Of a DNA stretch of 64,000 nucleotides, positions 19,615 through 27,368 are shown one piece after another; the stretch's first letter is position 1, and every line of letters starts with the position of its first letter. Under the pieces are notes generated by a model. The model had not been told where the DNA came from. It did no database searches and worked only from the letters and a program-made list of their open reading frames with translations. The DNA is from Sphingobacteriales bacterium. Its GTDB lineage: Bacteria > Bacteroidota > Bacteroidia > Chitinophagales > CAIOSU01. The translations under genes and the position numbers were made by a program. The DNA is taken from positions 1-64,000 of the forward strand of contig JAIXOI010000049.1 of NCBI GenBank assembly GCA_027486795.1, in the 5' to 3' direction.

Positions 19615-19622
19615 CAAACTTA
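19615..19622 (-). promoter_or_regulatory. Putative -7 box of the TonB receptor promoter
   Basis: CAAACTTA on the plus strand reads TAAGTTTG on the minus strand, matching TAnnTTTG, 63 bases upstream of the receptor ATG. The -33 element is not obvious. The rest of 19552-19827 shows nothing recognisable. Confidence 0.4.
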
Positions 19623-19827
19623 AAGCACTATTAAAACGAAACAGGGTAACATTGGTTGCTTGTGGTGCGAAGTTTCTATTCAAACTATTGATACAATTAA
19701 CTAATAGAAACTTTTAGTGTGTTGAAAGTTTCTTCGTTGGCGCTATTTCGATAGCTTAATGACGCTAAGAGGAGGGAAATATTGTATACGTGCTCGGTCA
19801 ATTTTAAATTTCAAGCCGTAATTTTCT

Positions 19828-21363
19828 TTATTCTTGCTTTACTGGTTCGGCTAGCAGTCTCCAGTCCCATCTGTTTTTACCATTTCTTACTCTTAATGCT
19901 ACTCCAAACTTTTCTTTTGTGGTTTGGTATAAAACAGGCGAGTACCACATTTCGGCAATTACTCTTTCTGGGGTTATATCGAGTATGCCATACCCATGCT
20001 GAATAAAATCGGTAAAAACGTGGTGTGGGTTGGTGCTCATGCTTATTTTACGCACCAGTTCGGCTGCTGGCTTGGGTGCACCTTGTTCATCAAAGTTGCC
20101 ACGGCTAATGCTTGTGGTAAGTATTTCAACGCCCACTGAGCCTTGGCCTGTGAGTCGCTTATATTTCTTTCGGTTGTGTGGCTCCGGCGCAAGGTTCATG
20201 GCAAAAGTCATGTGCATATCGCCGCTAACAACTACCAGATTGTTTATTTGGCTATCGACAAAGTACTGAAGCAAAGCTGAGCGCTCCTCGTCATATCCGT
20301 CAAAGCTACTGGTATCGAAAAAAGTACCATCGCCAGGTAAGCCCAAAAATTTGGGTATGCCTTTGCTGTACCAGCCACCTACCATTTTTTGGCTGCCTAT
20401 AAATTTCCATGTGGCTGTAGAACTTAAAACGGCTTGTTTTAGCCATTCCAGTTGCTGCTTGCCCAGAAAGGTACGGTCGGTGCCTTCCTTTACTTCGTAG
20501 CTGTCCATATCCAGCATAAACAAATCGAATAACCCCCCGAACGAGAACTGCCTATATATTCGGTAAGGTTCTTCGAGGGTAACTTCGCGTATGGGCAAGT
20601 ATTCAAAAAAGGCTTGTTTGGCTTGTTTATCTATTTCGGGGTGCCTTACTTCAATATCGTGGTTGTCCCAAATGGCTACCCAAGTTTGCTGCTGGCGAGC
20701 AAATCTTAGGTCGGGGTCAGTAAGGTAATAGCGGTGGCGCTCTCTGAAAGTTGCCAAATCATTAGGTGCCAGCGGATAGGGCAAAGGCACACGCAATTGT
20801 TCTTCTTTGTCCACAAAATCGTAGATGTAGTCGCCAAGGTGCACCAGCAAATCAATATCGTCTCTTTCGCCTAGCCTACGGTAGGCATTAAAAAAACCGG
20901 AGTATATGCTGCTGCAGCTTAAACTTGCAAACCTAAAATGCGCAGCGCCAGTGGCAGGTGCCGTTTTGGCACGGCCAGTAGCGGAGTAGTTTCCATCGGG
21001 CGAAATAAAGCGGTAATAGTATTTGGTGCCGGGTTGTAAATTATCCGCATCAACTTTTACCGTCCAGTCTTTGGTGCTGGTAGCTTCGGTTGCGCCGCTA
21101 TTTACAATATTGTTGAACAAAGGGTCGAGGGCCATTTCCCATTTTACAGCTATGCTATTTTGGTTTTGGGCAGGGCTTATGCGGGTCCAAATAATCACCC
21201 GATCAGTAAGAGGGTCGCCCGATGCTACGCCAAACAAAAACGGCGCATGGGCGGTGTCATGATACATATTGGCCGCCAAAGTAGTGGTAGACGGCAATTC
21301 GTTTTGCGCCACTACCGGCCATGCTAGTAGTACCCAAAACGATATGGCAAGCCAAGTTTTCAA
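19828..21363 (-). CDS. PhoD-type alkaline phosphatase/phosphodiesterase
   Basis: Exported metallophosphatase of the PhoD family (511 residues), which hydrolyses phosphate mono- or diesters. Signal peptide 1-20 (WLAISFWVLLAWPVVAQ). An N-terminal fibronectin-like domain (about 40-140: GVASGDPLTDRVIIWTRISP, YYYRFISPDGNYS) is followed by the catalytic domain with HLGDYIYDF, WDNHDIE and SGDMHMTF as metal ligands. Its start codon overlaps the stop of the upstream gene by four bases (ATGA), so the two are translationally coupled. The C-terminus shows no type IX sorting domain, which suggests a periplasmic location. Regulation by phosphate is plausible, but no Pho box was identified. Confidence 0.9.
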   Translation of the reverse strand: MKTWLAISFWVLLAWPVVAQNELPSTTTLAANMYHDTAHAPFLFGVASGDPLTDRVIIWTRISPAQNQNSIAVKWEMALDPLFNNIVNSGATEATSTKDWTVKVDADNLQPGTKYYYRFISPDGNYSATGRAKTAPATGAAHFRFASLSCSSIYSGFFNAYRRLGERDDIDLLVHLGDYIYDFVDKEEQLRVPLPYPLAPNDLATFRERHRYYLTDPDLRFARQQQTWVAIWDNHDIEVRHPEIDKQAKQAFFEYLPIREVTLEEPYRIYRQFSFGGLFDLFMLDMDSYEVKEGTDRTFLGKQQLEWLKQAVLSSTATWKFIGSQKMVGGWYSKGIPKFLGLPGDGTFFDTSSFDGYDEERSALLQYFVDSQINNLVVVSGDMHMTFAMNLAPEPHNRKKYKRLTGQGSVGVEILTTSISRGNFDEQGAPKPAAELVRKISMSTNPHHVFTDFIQHGYGILDITPERVIAEMWYSPVLYQTTKEKFGVALRVRNGKNRWDWRLLAEPVKQE

Positions 21364-22097
21364 TCTTCGCGGTGCTTAAAGTAAATTTCGTCTATAAACA
21401 GCTTTTCGCGTTCTACAATATACTCTACCATTTTATCCTTTGTTTTATCATTATATTGGCTAAACAAGCCAAGGCCTTTTTGCATAATGTTTAGGCCCAT
21501 TTTTATACCGTCAATCTCGTCTTTGGTGTAAAGCTTGGTTTTGCTCTCCATTTTTTTGATTACGTCTTGCATAATCTCAACGGTTTTAGAGAGCAAGCGG
21601 GTATCGGCCATGGAGCGGAATAGGCGGCCCACATCTAAGGCAAACGAATCGAGCTGGTGGCGGGGCAATTTGCTAAGGCAGTGTATAAACTGGTCGTCGG
21701 TGAGCGGCACACTAAACCCTGCATCTTTTGCGGCGCGTGCCATAGTATGCTCAAAATTCTTGGCCGCTGTAAATGCCTCCAAAGAAACAATACCTGTTTT
21801 TAGGGCAGCTGGCAACATGGTGCCAAACTTAAATATAGCTGCAGTAAGGTTTCCCAAAATACCCCATACCTTGGCTGGTTGGTGTATGTAGCTTTGCAAA
21901 TGGGCAAATGCCGCATCTAGTTCATGCCGTCTAGCTGGTTCTGGGTAAATGCTTTCCAAAAAAAACTCCCTGATGTCGTCTACCATTTGCTCCGTAATCC
22001 CTTCTGGCAATGGCTTAAACCCGGTAAGCTTTGTGTAGTTGTACCTATCGGCAATTATGAATCGGTATTTATCAATTAGGTGGTCTTCAAGTTTCAT
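21360..22097 (-). CDS. Helical protein of unknown function upstream of phoD
   Basis: I do not recognise this 245-residue protein. It has no signal peptide and no strong membrane segment; a moderately hydrophobic stretch lies at about 80-110 (VWGILGNLTAAIFKFGTMLP). It is predicted mostly helical, with a lysine-rich C-terminal third (IKKMESKTKLYTKDEIDGIKM). Its stop overlaps the phoD start by four bases, and the acyl-CoA synthetase gene ends 66 bases upstream of its own start. Context suggests an operon with one or both, perhaps in lipid or phosphate metabolism, but no function can be assigned. Confidence 0.8.
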   Translation of the reverse strand: MKLEDHLIDKYRFIIADRYNYTKLTGFKPLPEGITEQMVDDIREFFLESIYPEPARRHELDAAFAHLQSYIHQPAKVWGILGNLTAAIFKFGTMLPAALKTGIVSLEAFTAAKNFEHTMARAAKDAGFSVPLTDDQFIHCLSKLPRHQLDSFALDVGRLFRSMADTRLLSKTVEIMQDVIKKMESKTKLYTKDEIDGIKMGLNIMQKGLGLFSQYNDKTKDKMVEYIVEREKLFIDEIYFKHRED

Positions 22098-22163
22098 AAT
22101 CCCTGTATAACAAATAGCCGTTAAAATGCGCTTTCTCTAATTTGAGTGTATAACACTCGAAGT

Positions 22164-23933
22164 TCAATTTACGTTGTAAATTTCCGCTATTTCTTTACTG
22201 TATTTCTCAATTACCACTTTCCGTTTCACTTTCATGGTTGGGGTCAACTCTCCGCCATCAATCGACCATTCGTTGGGCATCAGTTTAAAGCGTTTTACTT
22301 GCTCTACGTGGCTAAAGTCTTTGTTAAACCCTTCTATCTCGTCTTTAAATAGTTTGTAAATGGCAGGGTCTTTAAGTAATTCTTCGTTACTCTTGTTAGT
22401 GTCCAAATTTTGGCGCTTTGCCCAATCAATTACCGAAGGGAAGTTGGCAATAACTAAAGCTGATACGAACTTTTCATTTTCGCCAATTACCATTATCTGC
22501 TCAATGTAAGGGCTCTCCTTCAATTTGTTTTCAATAACCTGTGGCGCAACATATTTGCCACCGCTGGTTTTAAACAGTTCTTTTATTCTATCGGTAATTT
22601 TCAAGTACTTGCCATCAACAAACTCACCTACGTCGCCAGTGTGCAACCATCCATCTCTAATGGTTTCGGCAGTTATGTCGGGGCGCTTATAATAGCCCAT
22701 CATAATATTCGGTCCGCGAGCCAATATTTCTTTGGTTGTTGGGTCAAGTTTTACTTCAACACCGGGTATCACTTGGCCTACGGTGCCCAAACAAAACTCG
22801 CCATCTTCAAACCTATCAACGGTAAGTACTGGTGAGGTTTCGGTTTGCCCATATCCTTGCCTTACGCGGATACCCGCAGCGCCAAATACCTTTGCCAAGC
22901 GAGTTTGCAGTGCTGCTGCACCAGTAACTATACCCACTAGCTCGCCACCTAATGCAGCTTGCCACTTGGTAAAAATTAATTTGCGGGCAATGGCCAGTTG
23001 CAAATTGTAAAATAAGCCATTATTGCCCCTGTCATCATATTTCAAACCTAGGTTGAGTGCCCAGAAAAACAATGTTTTCTTGAAGCCAGTAAGGCCATGG
23101 CCAGTGGATACTATTTTGTCGTAAACCTTCTCCAATAGGCGAGGTACGGTGGTAAAGAAATGCGGTTTTACTTCTTTCAAGTTGTCAGCAATGGTCTCCA
23201 TGCTTTCGGCATAGTAAATTGACGAGCCTTTGTAGAAATAAGTGTAAGTAACGGTGCGCTCAAAAATGTGGCACAGCGGTAAAAAGCTTAAAGCCCTGTG
23301 TTCGTTGCTAAGCGGCAAAGTACCACAAACGCCCAAAACATTGCTCACAATATTGTTGTGCGATAACATAACCCCTTTGGGTACACCGGTTGTGCCCGAT
23401 GTGTAAATAATGGTTGCCAGTTCGTCGGCTTTTACGTTGGCTGCGCGTGCATCAACGGCAGCCTGGTTGCTGTTATCGTCAAGCGCCAAAAAGTCGTTGT
23501 AGTGTTTGGCGCCGGGCACCACATCAAAGCTGTATATTTCTTGCAATGAAGGCACCTCGCCACTAATTTCCTTTACCTTTTTGTACAAACCGTGGTCTGA
23601 TACGAAGGCTAGTTTTACTTCCGCATCGTTGAATATGAATTTGTATTCGCCCTCGCTTATGGTAGGGTATACCGGAACGGTTACCGCACCAATTCCCAAA
23701 ATACCAAGGTCAACAAAATTCCACTCTGGGCGGTTGTTGGCTACTAAGGCAATTTTGTCTCCGGGCTGTATACCTAGTTTCAACAATACACGGCTCACTT
23801 TTGCCGCATTGTCTAATACATCTTGGGTGCTATATTTTTTCCAAGCACCGTTTATTTTAGCTGCTATAGCATCGGGCTGGCTATAATGTTTTAATTGGTA
23901 TGGCAGTAGGTCAATCAGGCGTTTAACTTCCAT
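22164..23933 (-). CDS. Long-chain acyl-CoA synthetase (AMP-binding)
   Basis: Adenylate-forming enzyme that activates fatty acids to acyl-CoA at the cytoplasmic membrane. The ATG at 23933 (MEVKRLIDLLPYQ) is the likely start, giving 589 residues; an in-frame ATG at 23963 lies between the start and the promoter box. The P-loop-like motif YTSGTTGVPKG (about residues 177-187), the GYGQTETSP motif (about 357) and GWLHTGDVGEF with the following TDRIKELFKTSGGKY hinge are all intact. The length and the helical C-terminal insert fit the FadD/AcsL15-type ligases of this phylum. It is the first gene of a minus-strand group with the helical unknown and phoD. A small hairpin (GAGTGT-ATA-ACACTC, 22144-22158) follows but lacks a U run. 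Confidence 0.93.
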   Translation of the reverse strand: MEVKRLIDLLPYQLKHYSQPDAIAAKINGAWKKYSTQDVLDNAAKVSRVLLKLGIQPGDKIALVANNRPEWNFVDLGILGIGAVTVPVYPTISEGEYKFIFNDAEVKLAFVSDHGLYKKVKEISGEVPSLQEIYSFDVVPGAKHYNDFLALDDNSNQAAVDARAANVKADELATIIYTSGTTGVPKGVMLSHNNIVSNVLGVCGTLPLSNEHRALSFLPLCHIFERTVTYTYFYKGSSIYYAESMETIADNLKEVKPHFFTTVPRLLEKVYDKIVSTGHGLTGFKKTLFFWALNLGLKYDDRGNNGLFYNLQLAIARKLIFTKWQAALGGELVGIVTGAAALQTRLAKVFGAAGIRVRQGYGQTETSPVLTVDRFEDGEFCLGTVGQVIPGVEVKLDPTTKEILARGPNIMMGYYKRPDITAETIRDGWLHTGDVGEFVDGKYLKITDRIKELFKTSGGKYVAPQVIENKLKESPYIEQIMVIGENEKFVSALVIANFPSVIDWAKRQNLDTNKSNEELLKDPAIYKLFKDEIEGFNKDFSHVEQVKRFKLMPNEWSIDGGELTPTMKVKRKVVIEKYSKEIAEIYNVN

Positions 23934-23960
23934 AGTTATAAGCGGGTTTTGTGCGAGCTT

Positions 23961-23968
23961 CAAAAATA
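23961..23968 (-). promoter_or_regulatory. Putative -7 box of the acyl-CoA synthetase promoter
   Basis: CAAAAATA reads TATTTTTG on the minus strand (TAnnTTTG), 27 bases upstream of the ATG at 23933. The gap 23934-24279 (346 bases) otherwise holds only two GAAGTAC heptads at 24194-24207. Confidence 0.4.
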
Positions 23969-24279
23969 GGGTATTTGACTGAAACGCGTATATTGTTTTC
24001 AGGTTCTATCTTGTTTATGAAATTTTTCGGTTACAATTGGTTGCATGGCGCTTTTTATTTTTGGTTTTTAAACGATTTCTGAATACGGTTGATTGGTGCC
24101 TTTAAAATGCATTTGGTCGTTATGGTTGATAGTGATTGTGATGCTCTTTTGGCGGTGAATGAATTGAATGGAGTGCAATAATTTGCGATTTTAGAAGTAC
24201 GAAGTACGATTGTGTTTTTCTGCCAATATTGGCAAGATTTCTGCTAAGCGCTTATATTAATGCTATTTTTACGAAGTAT

Positions 24280-25128
24280 ATGAATGTAATGAACCGAATA
24301 GTAACCTTTTGGGCAATATTTTCAGTGCTGGGGTGCTGCAATAGCCTTATTGCGCAAGAGGTAAGCAAGTTGCAATACATCTCTAACTGGACGACCTACA
24401 TTACCGAAACTGCAGAAGGCACCCCTGCCAAAGTAACCGTTGACTTGGGTTTGCAAACGGTAGCGCCCGCTAGTGGTTTTCAGTTTCAATGTTCCTTTTT
24501 GTTAAAGCTAAATAACCCAGACTCAACGAGATTGCACGACTTTAAAGACGAGGAAAACTTGAAACGGCTTGCTGATAGACTGGAGATAAGCATGGGATGG
24601 TCGAAGGGGGTTTATTATGCAACGGTAACTTCAAATGGGCTTCGCGATTATTATTTTTACATGCCCGACTCAACCAACTTCAGGAGCAAGTGCAAACGCG
24701 TTATGGATGACTTTCCGGGGTATACCTATGAGTTGCAAATTGAACACGACCCTTATTGGTTCAACTATTACAACGTGTTTCCAGATGAGTACACCATACA
24801 GATACAATATAACGAAAACAAAATGCACGAACTCTTGGAAATGGGCGATAGCTTAACCGAGCCGAGGGTATTGCAGCATTTTGCCAACTTCCCATCGGAA
24901 AGGGACAGAACCAGCTTCGAGGAGGACTTGATAAGAAGGGGATTTAAGATTGTGGGTACCGGCGAAAATGAAGGCGACCTGCCTTTCGGTATTCTATTCA
25001 GCCGAAAGCAGGAAATGGAGAAAGAGAAAATTGAAGAAATAACCTTGCAGTTGGTTGATTTATCGATGCAAAACGGCGGCTACTATGATGGTTGGATTTG
25101 CGACGCCGTGTTGCCAAAAAAGAAGTGA
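24280..25128 (+). CDS. Exported DUF695-RraB domain protein
   Basis: The ATG at 24280 (or 24289) is preferred over 24229 because a signal peptide begins there (MNRIVTFWAIFSVLGCCNSLIAQ). The protein, about 283 residues, then shows a DUF695-like domain (about 25-170: WTTYITETAEGTPAKVTVDL, followed by a DYYFYMPDS strand). A C-terminal RraB-like domain follows (about 185-280: ERDRTSFEEDLIRRGFKIVG, ending in GGYYDGWICDAV). RraB in E. coli is a cytosolic inhibitor of RNase E; a copy with a signal sequence cannot do that in the same way, so a different role is likely. The stop overlaps the next start in TGATG. Domain assignment is from pattern recognition and is moderately sure. Confidence 0.7.
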   Translation: MNVMNRIVTFWAIFSVLGCCNSLIAQEVSKLQYISNWTTYITETAEGTPAKVTVDLGLQTVAPASGFQFQCSFLLKLNNPDSTRLHDFKDEENLKRLADRLEISMGWSKGVYYATVTSNGLRDYYFYMPDSTNFRSKCKRVMDDFPGYTYELQIEHDPYWFNYYNVFPDEYTIQIQYNENKMHELLEMGDSLTEPRVLQHFANFPSERDRTSFEEDLIRRGFKIVGTGENEGDLPFGILFSRKQEMEKEKIEEITLQLVDLSMQNGGYYDGWICDAVLPKKK

Positions 25129-25700
25129 TGCAAGAACTTGCTGCCTACATACAAAATTTTTTCGCGGTAGCGCCCAACGAGTTGGATACCATTGCCAGTA
25201 AGTTTATTCCAGTTGAGATAGCCAAGAACGATTTTTTCTTGAAGCAAGGCCGATACTGTGATAGGTTGGCTTTTATTACTTCGGGCTTGATGCGTATATA
25301 CCGTGAGGTGGAAGGCAAGGAGGTAACCCAATGGATTTCTTCGCCAGGGTATTTTGTAACCGATTTGGCAAGCTTTGTTTTTCAGTTGCCCGGCCGATGG
25401 AACATTCAAGCTTTAACCGATTGTACGGTATACTCCATTGACAGGAATACTTACCTAAACCTTGGCAAAGAAATACCTAAGTGGCAAGAATTGGATAAAC
25501 TGTTTGTGGCCAAATGCTTTGTAATGTTGGAGGAGCGCATGTTTAGTCACCTGCACATGACAGCCGAAGAGCGTTTCCATCGTTTGCTTGCCGAAAGCCC
25601 CGAGCTGTTTAACCAAGTACCGCTGCAGTACCTTGCCAGTATGATTGGCATGACCCCCGAAACCCTTAGCCGTATGCGCAACAAGCAGCTAAAAGGATAA
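25128..25700 (+). CDS. Crp/Fnr-family transcriptional regulator
   Basis: A 190-residue regulator starting at the ATG that overlaps the previous stop (TGATG). Residues 15-115 form a cyclic-nucleotide-binding-like beta roll (FFLKQGRYCDRLAFITSGLM). The C-terminal part is a helix-turn-helix with VPLQYLASMIGMTPETLSRM, the recognition helix typical of the family. There are no cysteines of an Fe-S cluster type, so it is not an Fnr oxygen sensor. Regulators of this size in Bacteroidota often control the adjacent gene, here the FrnE-like oxidoreductase 75 bases downstream. The ligand is unknown. Confidence 0.88.
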   Translation: MQELAAYIQNFFAVAPNELDTIASKFIPVEIAKNDFFLKQGRYCDRLAFITSGLMRIYREVEGKEVTQWISSPGYFVTDLASFVFQLPGRWNIQALTDCTVYSIDRNTYLNLGKEIPKWQELDKLFVAKCFVMLEERMFSHLHMTAEERFHRLLAESPELFNQVPLQYLASMIGMTPETLSRMRNKQLKG

Positions 25701-25775
25701 TATCCGGGCTTTTGGGCACTACTTTGCGTGTTGCAGTGTTGTAACGTGGATTTTTTAAACAAGACCCCCATTAAA

Positions 25776-26480
25776 ATGAAAGTTGAGATTTGGTCGGATG
25801 TAGTTTGTCCGTTTTGTTATATAGGTAAGCGTAGGTTCGAAGCAGCTATGCAGCAGTTTGCTGGTGCCGACCAAATAGAAGTGGTTTGGCGTAGTTTTTT
25901 GTTGGATCCTGATTTGAAATCGGATGGGAAGACAACACCTTATGAATATTTGGCCGAGCGCAAGGGTATGAGTTTGGAGCAATCGAAGCAAATGCACCAG
26001 CAAGTAACCGATATGGCCAAAGAAGTGGGATTGGAGTATCATTATGAGAAAGCCATAGTTGCCAATAGCGTTGATGCTCACCGCTTGTTGCAATTAGCTA
26101 AACAACATAACTTGGGCGATGCCACTAAAGAGCTTTTAATGAAAGCCTACTTTATTGAAGGCAAGGACATAGACAGCCACGAAAACTTGCAGGCCATTGG
26201 TGCGCAAGTGGGCTTGGATGCCCAGCTGGTTGCCGATACTTTGTCCAGTGACCGATACTTGCCAGCAGTTGAAGCCGATGTGCTCGAAGCCCAGCAGATT
26301 GGGGTGCGTGGCGTGCCGTTTTTTGTGTTCGATAGAAAGTATGCTATATCGGGCGCGCAGCCTGCCGATGCTTTTTTGGGTGCCTTGCAAACCTCTTTTG
26401 CCGAATGGCAAAAAAACAACCCCGCTGCAGCCATGCAAGTGCAAGATGGGCCGAGCTGCGAGGTGAATGGGGATTGTTAG
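25776..26480 (+). CDS. FrnE-like DsbA-family oxidoreductase
   Basis: A 234-residue thioredoxin-fold protein without signal peptide, so cytosolic. The ATG at 25776 begins MKVEIWSDVVCPFCYIGK; the redox site CPFC is at residues 11-14, and the following helix insertion (about 55-160) is typical of the FrnE/2-hydroxychromene isomerase-like branch. The conserved cis-proline segment is GVRGVPFFVFDRKYAISGAQ. The C-terminal tail adds two further cysteines (SCEVNGDC), which some FrnE proteins use as a second redox pair. It follows the Crp-type regulator and may be under its control. Substrate unknown; stress-related disulfide exchange is the usual suggestion for the family. Confidence 0.9.
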   Translation: MKVEIWSDVVCPFCYIGKRRFEAAMQQFAGADQIEVVWRSFLLDPDLKSDGKTTPYEYLAERKGMSLEQSKQMHQQVTDMAKEVGLEYHYEKAIVANSVDAHRLLQLAKQHNLGDATKELLMKAYFIEGKDIDSHENLQAIGAQVGLDAQLVADTLSSDRYLPAVEADVLEAQQIGVRGVPFFVFDRKYAISGAQPADAFLGALQTSFAEWQKNNPAAAMQVQDGPSCEVNGDC

Positions 26481-26507
26481 AGATTGGTTCTCTCGTTTAC
26501 CTCCACA

Positions 26508-26651
26508 TTTGTCATTCCGACTTTTCTGGAGGAATCTTCTTGAGACAATGTAGTAGTATTGAATGCCAAGGTAATCACCGCTGGGTGAGTATTGGTTCTT
26601 GATGAGTTAGCCTTTGAAGCAAAAAGACCCCTCCCAAAATCGGGGTGACAG
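26508..26651. repeat. Inverted-repeat (REP/MITE-like) element, copy 1
   Basis: A 144-base element in the 305-base gap 26481-26785. The left end 26508-26541 (TTTGTCATTCCGAC..., then GGAGGAATCTTCTT) is the imperfect reverse complement of the right end 26621-26651 (...CCCTCCCAAAATCGGGGTGA). The interior shows no coding potential. A second element of the same length lies at 39706-39849. Confidence 0.7.
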
Positions 26652-26671
26652 GTGTTGTTTACTTTTGCCAT

Positions 26672-26699
26672 GGACTATGGACCGTCGACTATGGACCAT
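26672..26699 (+). repeat. Heptad array, GGACTAT type
   Basis: Four units in register: GGACTAT, GGACCGT, CGACTAT, GGACCAT. It lies immediately behind the inverted-repeat element and shares its unit type with 61725-61773. Confidence 0.75.
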
Positions 26700-26785
26700 C
26701 GAACAAAAAAACTTCTTGATATTTATCAAGCCGACGCCTTCCATTTAGCTCCAACTTTGCTATATCACTAAACGATATACAAGTC

Positions 26786-27238
26786 ATGGCAAAGCAGCCT
26801 AAAGAAATCAGCACCCGCATTGTAATCAATGCCCCAGCTAGCAAGGTTTGGCAAGTATTAACCGACTTTGCACAATACCCCAACTGGAATCCTTTTATCA
26901 AATCCATTACTGGAGAGGCGAAGGTGGGCAATACCATCGTGGCCCGCATTGAGCCGCCAGCGGCGCAAGGTATGACCTTTAAGCCAGTTGTATTGGCATT
27001 TACCCGGAATCAAGAATTTCGCTGGAAAGGCAAATTATTGATAAAGGGCCTGTTTGATGGCGAGCACATTTTTGAACTAACCGACAACGGTAACGGCACC
27101 ACCACCTTGGTTCAGCGGGAAGTGTTTACGGGCATATTAGTGCCCTTGTTTGCCAAAATGCTAGACAACAACACCCTTGAAGGCTTCAAGCAAATGAACG
27201 AAGCATTGAAGGCTAGGGTAGAGGGGGCTATGCAATAA
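26786..27238 (+). CDS. SRPBCC-family (START-like) protein
   Basis: A 150-residue single-domain protein of the SRPBCC/polyketide-cyclase-like fold. It has the family opening (ISTRIVINAPASKVWQVLTDF, then YPNWNPFIKSI), a mid-domain FRWKGKLLIKGLFDGEHIFEL segment and a long C-terminal helix (NTLEGFKQMNEALKARVEG). Such proteins bind hydrophobic ligands; this subgroup has no assigned substrate. There is no signal peptide. It appears monocistronic. The stop is followed by a short heptad array rather than a hairpin. Confidence 0.88.
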   Translation: MAKQPKEISTRIVINAPASKVWQVLTDFAQYPNWNPFIKSITGEAKVGNTIVARIEPPAAQGMTFKPVVLAFTRNQEFRWKGKLLIKGLFDGEHIFELTDNGNGTTTLVQREVFTGILVPLFAKMLDNNTLEGFKQMNEALKARVEGAMQ

Positions 27239-27277
27239 CTTTAGGCGCTCAGCTATTTCCGATTGCGTTTACTACAT

Positions 27278-27298
27278 TCGTACCTCGTAAATCGTAAA
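27278..27298 (+). repeat. Heptad array, TCGTAAA type
   Basis: Three units, TCGTACC, TCGTAAA, TCGTAAA, just upstream of the ATG at 27306. The same unit type recurs at 38523-38550 and 39904-39931. Confidence 0.65.
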
Positions 27299-27305
27299 TC
27301 AAAAA

Positions 27306-27359
27306 ATGGCTTCAGCATTTGCACATGCTATTGCGGCAGTGGCTGCGGGTAAAGCGGAA
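27306..27359 (+). pseudogene. Possible 5' remnant of a YdjM-like metal-dependent hydrolase gene
   Basis: An ATG opens with MASAFAHAIAAVAAGKA, which resembles the N-terminus of small membrane metal-dependent hydrolases (YdjM-like) found in this phylum. After about 17 codons the frame runs into the antisense of the glycosyltransferase gene whose stop is at 27369, and no further similarity is visible. It is therefore probably a gene start left by a deletion. The call rests on one short peptide and could be chance. Confidence 0.35.
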
Positions 27360-27368
27360 GCGTTAATC

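Noticed and set aside
22144-22158. Terminator behind the acyl-CoA synthetase gene
   Set aside because: The hairpin has a 6-bp stem and no U run, and the next gene follows closely, so read-through is more likely.
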